A DNA stretch of 64,000 nucleotides from Trichuris trichiura (Eukaryota; Nematoda; Enoplea; Trichinellida; Trichuridae), in contig JBAJFE010000029.1 in assembly GCA_037903355.1 (NCBI GenBank), forward strand, positions 248,001 through 312,000, read 5' to 3'. This document shows positions 30,361-42,700 of the stretch, piece after piece (position 1 is the first letter of the stretch; each line of letters starts with the position of its first letter). Position numbers and translations under genes: made by a program. The notes under the pieces were generated by a model, which was not told the DNA's origin, made no database searches, and saw only the letters and a list, made by a program, of their open reading frames with translations.

Positions 30361-33316
30361 ATGGTAGCAACTCGCCTGCTGGTTCTTATTCTTGTCGTCT
30401 GTGCAGCGACTCAGCAAACGGTAAGTAAGCAAACGCGCTTATACAGAGCAACATCTTGTGAACTGTTGATAAAGTCAAAAGAAGAAGGACAAACTGTCAA
30501 AATAGAGAAATTCGTATTGTGTTTAAATTGTTAAACCATTTCGACATGTCGGAAGTTTCCTGACCTTATTTTCTTCACTTTCAGGCTCGGGAGAAGCTTC
30601 AGACTATTTTGGTAAGCAATTTTCTAATTCGTTTCGTAAACTGTAAGCCCGTGCGTTAGCAGAAATGCATAGAATGTTTTGAACTAATGCTTTTCAACGT
30701 AAGAGGATCATTGTCAAGGGGTCATCCAGAGTGAAAATAAAAATAATACAGGTTTAGTCTAAATCATTTTGAGTTAACCCGAGATACGCAGCACACATCA
30801 CATCGTAATGTTGCGTAAAAGTCAATCGATGGTAACCCGCTAATGTTGAGATGTTGTAGGATAAGCTGAAACTGACCGAAAATGAGCAAAAAGAGCTGGA
30901 CGCGGCGCAGAACGAATACAGCAAACGTTTTCAAACTTGTCTTGATCAGCAATGCGTCAGCATCCAAGACGCTATATTACAGTTGCAGAGACAAAGAGCA
31001 AAAGTTGAGGAGTTCACTCATCTCGGCAATAGGTACATGAACTGTACAGAAGCTTGTCAGAAGGTGAGCAAAAACGTATACTCTAATAAGCTTTCCCATA
31101 TTTTACCTGTTTTGAAAAGAAGCTATTACTTTCAACAAGAATATGCTAAATGTAATGATGTAATGAATACATGTACTTTTCGCTAAACTTTTCCAACTGA
31201 ATGTTTAACCTAAAACAGCTGGCGAATCTCAAATTCTTAATTAAAGTTTGTCCTCCCCTTTGAAGACGATCAGAAAAAGGAATAATGTCTTTAGAACAGA
31301 ACAGCAATGCATTAACTTGTTGGTAACAGAACAGTTTGAAATTGATTAACCTTCTGCCTCATTAGCAGTATATTTTCGCTACCATGTCTAAGACAGCCGT
31401 CTCAAATAGCCAGCAGAGATGATATGCCTTAGCAGCGTAAGTCTTTCACAACATACTAGTAGTAATACTGCTGGAAAACTTTTTATAATGTGGAATTACT
31501 CAAAAAGAAGCTTCTGACAGAAGAGCAAAGTTTCATTTAGAAACAAGGCTATTCTGCTTCAAGCTTTTGATGAAACATGTTGGGATTCCGAAGCTTTTCA
31601 GGTTTTCAACAGAACCATTCATAGAGCGAATAACCGTACAGCTCCTTTGCAAATGAAATCGCATTACTGTTGGCATGTTTTCAAACTCACCTTCCCTACA
31701 TCAAATTAAGGTACTTTTTTGAAAAGTCTGTTCCCCTCTGAGCGAAAAGCCATTTCAAGCAGTTGTATCACACGATTAAGGAACACAATTTTTGTTTTCA
31801 TTATACATCATGGCTGAACGGTTTTCAAAGCACACACATTAAGTGGAAGCTGATCTCGCGTTGATATATGGAAGCAGTGGTGCTTTGAATGAATGCAGAT
31901 AATCATTACGTGTACGTGAGAATCTTATTTTACGGCACACAATAGATTCTAACTCACTTATTATGCTAATATAACGACTTGAATTGTTCACTGGACGTTG
32001 CACGTTCCAGAAACAGTGGACATCTTTAATACCACTGCTTGACCTAAATACGTCTATCATGCGAACCGTACTTGTCAGGGATACTCTGGAAGAAGCAGGG
32101 GACCGGGAAGATAGCAATGTTCTATACTTAAGCCTTATTCTTCAATCGCAATACTTTTGTGATGGGGTAGGTACACTTACTTTGAAAAGAGGTATGGAAT
32201 AGAAAAGTGGCGGATAGCATCTTCGACAGACATAATAACGCCGTTTATTCCCTGCTGTCTGTTTCCGAGATGCTATGAAGTTAAGTCTTATTTTAGAAAC
32301 GCGCATATCAATATTTTCAACAGGCACAGAGACCGGGCCGTTCTATTTCCTCAAAAAGATCGAGTTCATATTTTGCTCATCATTTTGGACTACTGGAAAC
32401 TTTGTTTGGCGAGATCAAGCGCAAGTATCCAGCGATTGTTTCGTTTAAGCATAGCCTGTCTCTGAGAGCAAGCTCGAGCTTCAAAGATCCTCTATAGTCG
32501 GTTAGAAACAACTGAAAACTGGAAGACTAATAAAACCGTACTTCAAAAACAAAAACTCAGAACTATCAGGCTAGGGGATCTAGAAATAGCAAAGTACCAC
32601 CTACCTTCACGGTTCAGCGTTATGATTCGATTGGTTCGAAGACTTTATACTTATAAGGAAGAGTGGGTACACTCATCGAAAAAAATTATAAAAAGAAAGA
32701 AGAGATTTTTTTTCAATAAGCGATTGCATAGTATCGTGAACATTTTTACTTCGTACGGTCGCTTTATTGAATCGTGATCTCGTGTAGCAATTTTGCGGTT
32801 TTCTCTTCCAGAAAAAAAAGAATGAACTTTTTCTGACCATTTCAGGCAATAGAGATTTTACTTAATGGCGGCTCCATTGTATTTCGTCCAGCGTTACTAG
32901 CAATACTGTAAAAGGTCGCTGTAAGTTTTTTTTGTCTTCAATTAGATAAGAAATGGAGGGAACAGTGTCGCGGGAAAGCAAAAACTAAACCGTGATGTCC
33001 TCAATCATCAGAACAAACTGTCGATGACAGTGAAATGCTTGAGAAACGTTTCTTTAATTGACCATTAATAGCAAGCGAAAATGAAATGCAAAAATCAATA
33101 GCAGCGTTTTAAACTGCTACATCTGAGTTAGCACACATTTTACGAACACAGCTATGTGCCCTCTATTTTCAGAAAGATAGATACCTTTTGCGTGAAGTTG
33201 AAAAGTTGCTGGAACGGTCGGAAGTTTACAGCGATTTACTGGAAATGCAAAGTACCGACGAAATCGACGCTGCGCTTGAATATTGGGATAAAGTTAAATC
33301 GGATGTCGCGTTATAA
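30361..33316 (+). CDS. Diverged secreted four-cysteine protein, copy 5
   Basis: Four exons join in phase 0: 30361-30420, 30585-30611, 30860-31063 and 33173-33316, giving 144 residues. Exon 1 is a signal peptide (MVATRLLVLILVVCAATQQT). A 27-base exon adds AREKLQTIL. Exon 3 has TCLDQQC and NCTEAC, again C-x4-C and C-x3-C, about 30 residues apart and embedded in a charged helical segment. Exon 4 is helical (KDRYLLREVEKLLERSEVY) and lacks the PPERSNELP tail. Signal exon, cysteine spacing, intron phases and promoter layout match copies 1-4 although the sequence barely does, so I read it as a distant paralogue. Function unknown; probably secreted. AATAAA follows 159 bases after the stop. Confidence 0.72.
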
Positions 33317-33474
33317 AATGATGGCACTCGTTTCAAGCAGTTCCCTATCGTCGAAGACGAAACAATAGCCCCGGATAACGCGCAAGCGTGAAGTTGCTTA
33401 CGATGTTTGCATATTAATCTAATATTACACACTTTTAGCAGGAAGAAGACAAACGGTAGCGCATATTCAAATTT

Positions 33475-33480
33475 AATAAA
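33475..33480 (+). terminator. Polyadenylation signal of family copy 5
   Basis: AATAAA followed by aggctcgtgg, 159 bases after the copy 5 stop codon and on the same strand. Confidence 0.6.
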
Positions 33481-34430
33481 AGGCTCGTGGAATCACTGCT
33501 TCGTGTTTTTCCTTTTCTAGCTTTAATGCATATGAACGTATCAGGCGTATTGTTGCAGTTTTCACGCTAGGCAAAAAGAGGGCTACAAATTATAAATATT
33601 CTATTCACAATTGGTTCGAAAGATGTAAAAAAAAGTTTAGCCTTACCATGGAGTAAGTATTCATAGAGGATTTCCCGCCAATCTCTAAGCAGTCGAAGTC
33701 GTTGTGCAAAACAAACTCAGTACAAACGTCCGACGCGCGTCTTGCCAACAGTAGCTCCAATGATAATTAGGTAAACAACAGGTATTGATTAAAAGTAACC
33801 TCAGAATTTATGCAATGCGCCTACTGCTTACTCCTTATTACAATTTTGACTAGCGGCAAGATGTTAAGCATTAGCCTTTCCCGTAACACTGCTCAATGAA
33901 TATCTCGTTTCTCTCTTTTCGAATTTATTTTTCAACCATCAAAACTTTCACTAGTTTCTAAGATAGTACACATGGTTACACATTTCAGCAACAGAAGGCA
34001 GAAATGCAAAATAGTTTACCGAGAACTACTGTCATCCTACGGAGTCACGCAAAGGTCAAATATTCACTAGCATCTGCGTAAGGTTGAGGTATGTCAGTTT
34101 TATCGATTTAATTTTGCATTAGTAAAACATCATCGCCTTCTTAACCTGCGCATCATATAGCCTAGCTACTGTGCAGTCTAAAAGTCGAACCTCGACTGAA
34201 TAACTTTTATACTTCTCCAGCGGTTAGATGGGTTCCTAAGTTTTCAAGAACTTCCAGCTTATTATTTTGGATCCATACTTTTGCCAAGTCGTAACAGACA
34301 GCAGAAATAGCAAGTCTACGAATGCATATCGATCTATCATACAGCTGGACGCTCTTTTGAATCCGTCCAAACCACGGACTATGTGCTCTACGTAATTGCT
34401 ATCTTTGCGTATAAGGAGTGGCTAAAAAGA
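33481..34430. other. Spacer upstream of the CHPF gene
   Basis: AT-rich; no coding signal supported. It should contain the CHPF promoter or trans-splice site. Confidence 0.4.
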
Positions 34431-36609
34431 ATGGCCTTATTTGTAACGACTTTTAAAAATCTTTCCGCTCTCTTTTGCGGTCTTCTTGTTGGCTGCATTT
34501 TCAGCAGAATTTCTCTGCTGCTACTTCAAGCTGACAATTCGACCGTTCGCCATTGTCCTGGCGACTCGCTTTGGTCATCCACTGCCAACACATTGCGCTC
34601 TCCCAATGCGTACAACAGTACTTCCCAAAGATGGACAACTAAGAATAGGCCTCGATTTCTAGCCACCGAATTGGCAACCCGCGAAAGACTGTTGATTGCT
34701 TCGCTTTCCTCACGCGATGGCCTGTCATCCTTTGGGTTTGCCTTAGCCAATGCTACAAAGCCAATACAGGCAGCCATACTGTACTACGTCGGCAAGGAAG
34801 TCACCACCAACCGCCGCGACGTCGTTTCACTTTTGGAGCCAAATGCTTTGTCCATGCTGGAAAGTGTTGCCCGCAATAAGGCGGACGCTTTCGACTTTTA
34901 CCTACTGATTCCCGAAGCAAGCTATGTCAATGCTTTTGCGTTGGACAAGTTGTTGAGAACAATGACCGCCGGTGATCACTTGCTGCTAGGCTTCGCCAAA
35001 CCGGGAAGTCAATGCACTTTTGAATCAGGGATACTTTTTTCAAATAGCGCGCTGAAAGCATTGGCGCCTCGTCTTGTTCATTGTACGTCATTGAACAAAC
35101 CGAATACCGGCAGATATCCATACTCTATTGAACAGTGCATTCGCGATTACGGCGACACATTGCAGTGCGTTGTTGAATGGAAGGTAACCGCTAACTTACT
35201 AACAGCATTCCATGGTTATATCACTATCTTAGGGACGACCGTTGTTGTCAGCAAAGTTTGACGAAAATGGAGACCATCGGGACAACTACTCCAGTGACAT
35301 TTTAACAGTAACTAGAGCGACCTCGGTGGAGCAGCATCGTAGATTGAACGCTCTATTTGCTGATTATGAACTTAGTCTGCTGAAGGAGCAACTTGACCTC
35401 TTATCCAACGAAATAATGGAACTCTATTCAGACAACAACGAAACCATTGCTCTGCCATTGGGATTGAGTGAACCTTGGAAAAGCGTTAAGCGTCATGACT
35501 TGTTGCTGTGGGACTTTTTTGACGAGCAGAACATGTACGACGTTTCAAATCAATGGAATGTGGCCCCACTAAGCCCGGCCGAACGGAGCGACATAAATTC
35601 CATCACCGCGTATGCAGTCAGATGGCTTCAATCGAATCGAAAAACCGAGGGACTTCAATTTCGAAAGCTATTGAGCGGTTATAGACGCTTTGACCCAGTT
35701 CGAGGTATGGAATACACGGTCGACTTGGAGTTCAATGACGCTGCTGGACGTCTGAGCACAAGGCGTATCTACTTGCTAAGATCTCTTGGGAAAGCAACGA
35801 TTTTGCCAGTACCTTTTGTTACGGAAGCCAGAAGCGTCACCCTGGTTTTGCCGGTCACAGTTGACGATATTGAAGCGGCATCCGAATTTCTTACCGACTT
35901 CCGCAAAAGCTACCTGGAAACTGGCGAAAATTGCAAGCTAGTGGCCTTACTATTAATGAAGCATGACGCCACAGAGTACGCGCTTTTTCGTCCAATCATG
36001 CAAACATTGAACGTATGGCGACTGAAACTCAGGTCAACTGCCAGAAGCGAGCATGTTGTTTACTTCACGCTAAAGGTACAGCGTCACTCGTTGCAGAGTG
36101 TGCTTGACTTTTTTGTACAAAGACTAAGACAGCCGGAATTGATATTCTTAGTATCACCATGGCTTGAAGTGAACACCGAAATGTTGAATCGCGTTCGCTT
36201 GAGCACGATCGAAAAATTTCAAGTATTCTTTCCCGTGCCATTCATACGCTATAGCACTGAATTTGCCCCAACAACCGCTGCCAACAAGGATCCAAAATCG
36301 CAGTTCAATATTAATAGGGACAGTGGCCACTTTGACTTGCTCAGTTTCGACTTGGCTAGCTTTTACTCGTCCGACTACTTGCGGGCAAGAACTCTTCTAA
36401 CAAGCAAGAATCATCTTTTCTATCTTTTCTGTACAGCCGGCCAAGTTCACGTGCTTAGAGTGGTGGATCCCGCTTTTCGCCTACGCCATCCGAATCGCCA
36501 CTGCGAATCTCGAACTGACAACGTCGAAAGGGATCAATGTATAGTGCAAGAAAATGAAAGTCTAGGTTCGAAAGCTCAATTGGCCTCCTTTCTTTTTTCC
36601 CGAAGTTGA
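34431..36609 (+). CDS. CHPF: Chondroitin-polymerising factor / chondroitin synthase-like
   Basis: Two exons (34431-35183 and 35233-36609) joined in phase 0 across a 49-base intron give 709 residues, near the length of animal CHPF and nematode MIG-22. A short cytoplasmic start and one membrane segment (SALFCGLLVGCIFSRISLLLL) make it a type II Golgi protein. The C-terminal half has the chondroitin N-acetylgalactosaminyltransferase fold: ATILPVPFVTEARSVTLVLP, PELIFLVSPWLEVNTEMLNR, FFPVPFIRYSTEFAP and SGHFDLLSFDLASFY. The D-x-D site expected at the sugar-donor loop is replaced (LVSPWLEV), as in polymerising factors that support, rather than replace, the true synthase. It would act with chondroitin synthase in the Golgi. 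The coding end overlaps that of the convergent coiled-coil gene by 34 bases. Confidence 0.88.
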
Positions 36610-37575
36610 GCAACAGTCGGTTGGTCAGCAAGGCGAGAATTGGGATCGCCTGAACAATGCTCGATGTAAGCGCCGACAGTTTGCTGTAGGTCGTTTCTTC
36701 TGATTGCAAAACTTTCGGATATCTGACGAAGTCGACTAGTCAAAGCGGATGTCCTTTCCAACGTGTCCACGGTGAACCGACCCAAGTCGGAAAACTTTTT
36801 TTCTGTCTAAAAAAATCTACTGCCTGTGCGAAAGCACTCAACTTGAAGTTTGCTTTAAACTGTGAATAAAGCAAAGCCCATTGGCATAGAACAAAGAAAA
36901 CGTTTAGACTTCGTGCTGCTGACTGTACTTGCTGTTATTTAAAAAAAGCTATAAGAATTTTGGAGATCATTTAAATTCAGATACTACTAACAGCAAGCAA
37001 CAGGAGAATAAGGCGTTTTAAAAGTAACATGTACATTTACCTCTTAGCAATATAGAATGAGCGATCGATTGAGGCTATCAGCGGTTTAAGATTATATCTT
37101 TTAGACTGCTTTGTTTGACAATCGATTAGCAATGACAAACGCAACGTAACTTACGGGAAGAACTACACCGCACACCGTCTGGTTTCAAAACAATTTTAGC
37201 ACTATGCAGCAGCGAGAAAGGATAAGAATTTTTTTGCCTACCGTGCGGACAGGATGACGAGACAGTTTGGCGCGCTTTTGTCGTTCAAGTCGAGCAATTT
37301 CATTTTTGGTTCTTACGTTCTCATTTTCGAGCTGACGTATTTCGGCTTTGGATTTTGCAATCTCTTCCTTGAGAACGTTCAACTCGGTCACCAATTCGCG
37401 ATTCACCTCTTTCAATCTTTGGTTTGCTACTGATTTGTTCAACACTGAAAGAAAAATGGACGAATAAATTTGAGTAAATAAGCTGACGAGGTACAGTACC
37501 ACTTAGACCGGCAGCAATGGTGAAACTGCGCTCAGCCGAATGGTACTTTTGCCAATAAGGAACGCGTTTAGCCAT
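36576..37575 (-). CDS. Small coiled-coil protein of unknown function
   Basis: Three exons (37575-37500, 37444-37242, 36806-36576) join in frame to 169 residues. The start is MAKRVPYWQKYHSAERSFTI. Residues about 35-90 form a strong coiled coil (VNRELVTELNVLKEEIAKSK through NEIARLERQKRAKL). The last exon is helical (DTLERTSALTSRLRQISESF) and ends QLREKRKEAN. A short N-terminal block before a coiled coil recalls shugoshin-type proteins, but I see no basic C-terminal motif, so that is only a suggestion. The third exon was placed by the only in-phase acceptor (ttttttttag before ACAGAA). Its stop codon lies inside the last codons of CHPF on the other strand. Confidence 0.62.
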
Positions 37576-39703
37576 TTTTGTAGTCAACACGCGGCCAAAA
37601 CAACTTTATCCAGCAGGAACAAGACAGCGGCTCAAGCGTACGTCCAAATTTGGAGTGCAGCTAGCAAAAATTGAGGTTACGGTCAGTGTTTAGTCTGTTT
37701 GGGCCAAAAGGGCCTTTCGGAACGAGTCGTGCGTGATCGAACGTTGAAAAACACCTAAAGCAAGCAGAATCTTACATAACGCAAACATGTTCCTACGCGC
37801 AACTGAGTCAGCCAAACAGCACGACCTGCTGCTTTGAAGCGCAAGGACGCACGAGTAGAAACGGTTTTAAGTGCAAGACGGGCAACGATTTGCGTTTTGC
37901 AAAATTAGCTAGGCGTTACCTTTTTCAAGTTCCTCTTCAAATGCAACACGAAAGCAGCTGGACAACACTTGAAGCGAACAATTGCAATTTAAAGAAGAGC
38001 GTACTGTCATTTAAGATCCTCAGGTAAGACGAGAACAATGGGCCAATTTCTGAAGTTTTTTGTAAAGAACTGCTGCTAGACCCAATTTTTCAACAATTTG
38101 GTACTTTTGGTTTAGTTTAAAAATTTTTTGCACTGGTATTACGTTCTGATGCAAAATTCAAATTGGCATGCAGTTCACCCTGAAATGAATCAGCTTGTTT
38201 GGAAAATGATAAAAGCACTTTGGCGAACTGTTCAGCAAAGAATACTCGCGCGGCTGCGTTTGCACGCCACCGCGCGATTTCCAGCAGCCTTTTGAGCACT
38301 TGAAATCTGCTGGTTTTTGAAAATAAGAAAGAATAAGCAAAATCGCCTTGCGAATTTTGCGCGAGAAGCTACCTTGCGTTTTAAATTCGTGGCTACACTT
38401 AGGCGAACCTGAGCAATCAGCTAAATTGACATACTGTAATTTACGAGCTCATTCTGCGCAGAAAACGGAAGAAGGGCTACCTCGAGACCGCCTATGTTGC
38501 CTTGCATGTGCGCTTGCGGAATTTGTCTTCTCTGCTATTCATTGTTATTTTAACAATTTTGCTCAACGGCAAGCGAGCTGACGCCCGACCGGAGGCAGGT
38601 AAAGATGAGTCCTTTTCTTTTAACGTTTTCCGTCCAGCGCAGTTTTGTTGGCTTAAATCCCCGTCAACTTTGGTCGCCAAGCTTGGTCTTATTTTGGACG
38701 CGGTTTCAAGGGTTGTACTTAGCGTTGTACGACCAAATGGGAGTGTTCTCGCGCGTTTGTATTGCGCCAATTTGACGCGGCCTAAACGGTTGCGAAACTT
38801 CAACCGTTTACTGCGTCAAGTCGTTTTCGTTGCTCAGTCATAACCAGTTCGCGGCTGTTCAATTTGGGCTCATACAACAAAAGCATTGTTCCGTATTTTT
38901 TCGTTCGCTGCGCGCGGCGACAGGTATGCCGTGGGTAAGGCTATTCACGTCAATGCGAAGAGACGATGGCCGTTTCGCCGGCGTGACCCTGTTGCCGGCG
39001 TTAAGAACTGTTCTTTTTTCGAAAATGGCACTGCTGAATGGAAAAAGCAACTTCTTGTCCACGGGGATATGTCCGAACAGCTTTTCGCTTGGTGAGTTAG
39101 TCGTTCGTTGCTACGGTGCCTTCATTGTTATTGGCTGTCGGATTTCGACTTGCGTTTTTGCATGTGTGTTCTGGCAAACAAAGCTTTGGCGCTCACGGAG
39201 TTCTATTTGTACTGTTCAATATCGAAAAGCCGTCACACCTGCTTGATCTGTTTGCTTCGCTTCAAGAGTGCTGTCAAACTCTGCACACTGTCATCTACTG
39301 ACGAATCAGGTGACGTCCCACAAGTTGCGCACGGCGTTAGTTGTCCACTTCCTTATCTCACGTGGTGCGTAGTTGAAAGCAGTGGTCCGTTTTTGTTGTA
39401 CCAAAAGCAAGCTTTTGTCGACCGTATTTTCAAAATAACGATTTTTTCCGACAGTCACCCCAGTTACGTCACTCCAACGCGTTTTGTACGCTTTTTAATT
39501 GGTTATTTTGTTAATGTTAGCTATCCTGTTGCCGTTAGTGTTCGTATTGTTTCTCTACGTAACGTTGGCGGCTTAGGCAAGACGTTATCGCTTCATAAAT
39601 TCCTCCGCGGAATTGCTCATTGATGATTTGCGTTTTTTCTTTTTTAATAGCCAACCGTAGCCCTTCGTGTGCGCTGTAAGAATGGATCGCTCAAGTTAGC
39701 GCA
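37576..39703. other. Region between the coiled-coil gene and WIP
   Basis: It holds the promoter of the coiled-coil gene (leftward) and the 5' region of WIP (rightward). Long overlapping frames on the plus strand at 38500-39620 are not supported by any recognised domain. A 5' UTR intron acceptor (tttttaatag) lies just before 39651. C+G content and CG dinucleotides are higher at about 38550-39100 than in the spacers nearby. Confidence 0.4.
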
Positions 39704-42700
39704 ATGATGGCAGCTCCGCCTCCGCCTCCTTTGATGACTCAGTTGACCCCTCCTCCACCCCCTTTGCCAGTTTTGTCCGGTAAAGTGGCGAAGAAACCAC
39801 CAGCAGCGGCATCCACTGACCGTCAAGCATTGTTGGCCGACATAAGAAGGGCGGGAAGCGGTGGAGTACGTTTGAAACCTACCAAAACCAATGATCGCAG
39901 CGCTCCGAATGTTGGTGGGGCTTCCGAAAGTAAGTTTCATTGCTTTTCTCCCGTCCTTTTATTTTCCTAACCAGCCGAGTTGCATATGCGTACCCAATGA
40001 GCATGCAAACACTTGCTTCCCGGGTAGTTTGATAAAAAAAACTCCCATAGTTTAATGTGCACAGAACTATAACAAAAATGAACGTAAGTTTTACAAACGC
40101 GGGTTTTTTCAAAGGCAACAGCCCCGTCTGTCTGTTGATTCGGTCATGTTGTTTACCAATAACGTCTTGAAACGTTGACGAATTCAAAATTTACATTTCG
40201 TAGCAGAATGGCGCTTCTGTTGAATTGGCCATTTTGCCAAAGTAGCCCAACAGCCAGCGTTGCCTAAGGTGCGCAGCAGTTGTAGTTCGTAAACACCGCG
40301 GCGCAGTGTCGTTCGAATCTGTGCTTTTGAAGTCCTAAAGCATTTTTGCCCGTCAGATATTGGCAGAAACGCAGCAAATGAAACAAGAGCTTTTCCCCGT
40401 GCGTTTCGTCTGTCTGATTTTCTTATTAAGAGCCTCTCTTTTGCTTGAAGTTACAATGTAGAACTTTGCGACTAACTGGAGTGTACAAAGCGGGTATTTT
40501 AATTAATTGCACAGCTGTTAGTCGTCTAATGATCGTCGGTCAACTTTGTAGTCTTTCGTTAAGTTTGTTTTATACTTTATTGTCGTAGTGAGTTGTTTTT
40601 CTGTTTCGTATACATGCAGCTTTCAGAAATGTTTTTTCTTGAAGCGGGAGATTAGCTAGCTGTGCATTTTTTCGCAGTATAACGCTTTTACTGCCGATGC
40701 GTAAACGTCGTTACGAAAAGATATGTTGCATACACTGTCAGCTGTTGAAATTAGACTTCTGCTGCTGAAGCAAAATTCAATCTTTTCTTTGTCAATATCT
40801 CTTGTACTGGATGATTGATTTACTTTATGATAATGGCTGCATTTTGAACTAAGTTGGCGTAAATAAGCGGAAGTCGTCGGTTTGGACGAAACTGCTGGTT
40901 TATGTTAACTTTGTCAACTTTCTTGACTGGTCAGGAAGAGTACTTGTTATTCCCTTTCGTTTGAAAACCCATTGATATGACATCCTGCTGCAGCTTCCCA
41001 TTGCTAACGTGTATCCTTCGCTCGTCCACCCGTGTTTATCTTTGCTACTGTAACAACATGCTTACAACTTTATAAATGGCTGCTTAGTGGGCTCTTAGGA
41101 ATTCCAATTGAAAATGCAGTAGCTGCATTATTATTATTATTATTTTTGATGAGAAATAGCGATAGGATAATATCCAGTTTTAGGCTAATATGAAGGTCGC
41201 CTGGTTGAAGGGCTCTTAGAGCAAGTCAGTGTTGCAACATCTGTACTCTTCATTTATCAAGTATTCATACCTGTTTGATTCTGTGGACAAAACGGCGGCC
41301 GGTGTGTACAAGAAGTCACCGTTTCACTTAGCAGTCAACTTACAACGATAATGGAGCGAGTAGCCGTAATCAAATAACGCCTGTTTGAATTCTGCGTTTC
41401 GCAGTGACCGTTTTTGTTAATTTTTTTGACCAATGAGTCGCGTAAAGCGTTTGAGCATTTTTTTATAAAAAATGTCTTTATCTTATGGCTCTTTCGAATC
41501 TTCGGATCTTGTTTGGCTTACTACGAATAAGTTTAAACTTTTCCCAAAAGCGCACTGAAAGCATAACGCCAAAGCTTTCGAACTTCCAGTGCGGCATGGC
41601 TGAAAGCAAACCGGCGGAAGCATCTATCTTAGCGTCTGTTATTTTAATTACTTTAATTGCATTAGCTTTTGTACAGTGTCGATAGTTTGAAATTACTGCG
41701 TCAGTTACAAGCGCTGATTCCATTCGTTAATGTTGACAAAAAAAAGTGAAAAAGTCTCTTTTCTCCTCGTATTCGTTTTACGCTATTTTGAGGAAAACGA
41801 AAAAAATATCTACTCGTCCCAGCAAATGATGCTTTATTACTGAGCGCTTTTACCCTCTTTTCATCGGCTTTCTTGATTTGGCTTTTTGATTAGTAGCGGT
41901 GAACAAAAATTATGTTTATTTTGCCGGGTGAGCGAGTTCAAGCAAAGGTTGTCAACGCGCGGCCATTTACGGTGACGAGTCGAACGATTTTCTAAGACTC
42001 AGGTCGAAAGGGCTTCAGGGAATCCCAAAGCAGTAATGCTTTAAAATTAGGTTAATCGTTACGTAGATGATAATCAACCTTTTTTGTAACCATCAGTGGA
42101 ATAGTTTCAACGTTCCGGCATTTGTTCACTATGAATTGTTTTTTTTTAGCTCCACGGCCAAGCATGGCCAATGGACCAGCTGCTGCTGCTGCTACTACAG
42201 GCGCAAAGGTAAGACCAACTGGAATGGTCGACTTTGCATCGGAACTTAACCGAGCTGTCAATGCGCAGCATCAAAAAACGCTTAAACGAACGAATGGTCG
42301 TCTTACTACTTCCGGTGCTGCAGGTAAGCGACTTGCGGCAAAGTTCTATTTTTTTAAATTTATTGTACGAGTGTGTTTGTGTTTATTAGAAGCTGCGAGC
42401 AATGACTCCCAAGCGGTGACAAAACGTCCGGTAGTTCCATTAGCAACCAAACCGGTGGTACGTCAACAATCTCGCCAAGCAACACCAGATCAGCTTGATC
42501 AGCAGCAGCAGCAGCATGCTGTGAAGGTTCGACAGCAGCTGACGGTTGGTTCCAAACCGGCGCCCAATCCAAACAAGCCCAATTTTCGCGTTTCTATTGA
42601 TTCGGTGCCGCAGCAGGATTCGACGAAACCGGGCCCAGTGTCCGGCGTTTCGGTGAAGGCTCTTCGGGCGAAGTTGCAGAATCCGCCCCAGTTGAAGCCT

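Noticed and set aside
38502..38843. Frame beginning with a hydrophobic signal-like stretch before a possible donor
   Set aside because: It starts at TTG, has no in-frame ATG, and no compatible downstream exon was found; probably WIP 5' flank.
39108..39623. 171-codon plus-strand frame upstream of WIP
   Set aside because: Cysteine/leucine-rich with no domain, overlapping other frames equally open in a stop-poor region; no support as a gene.
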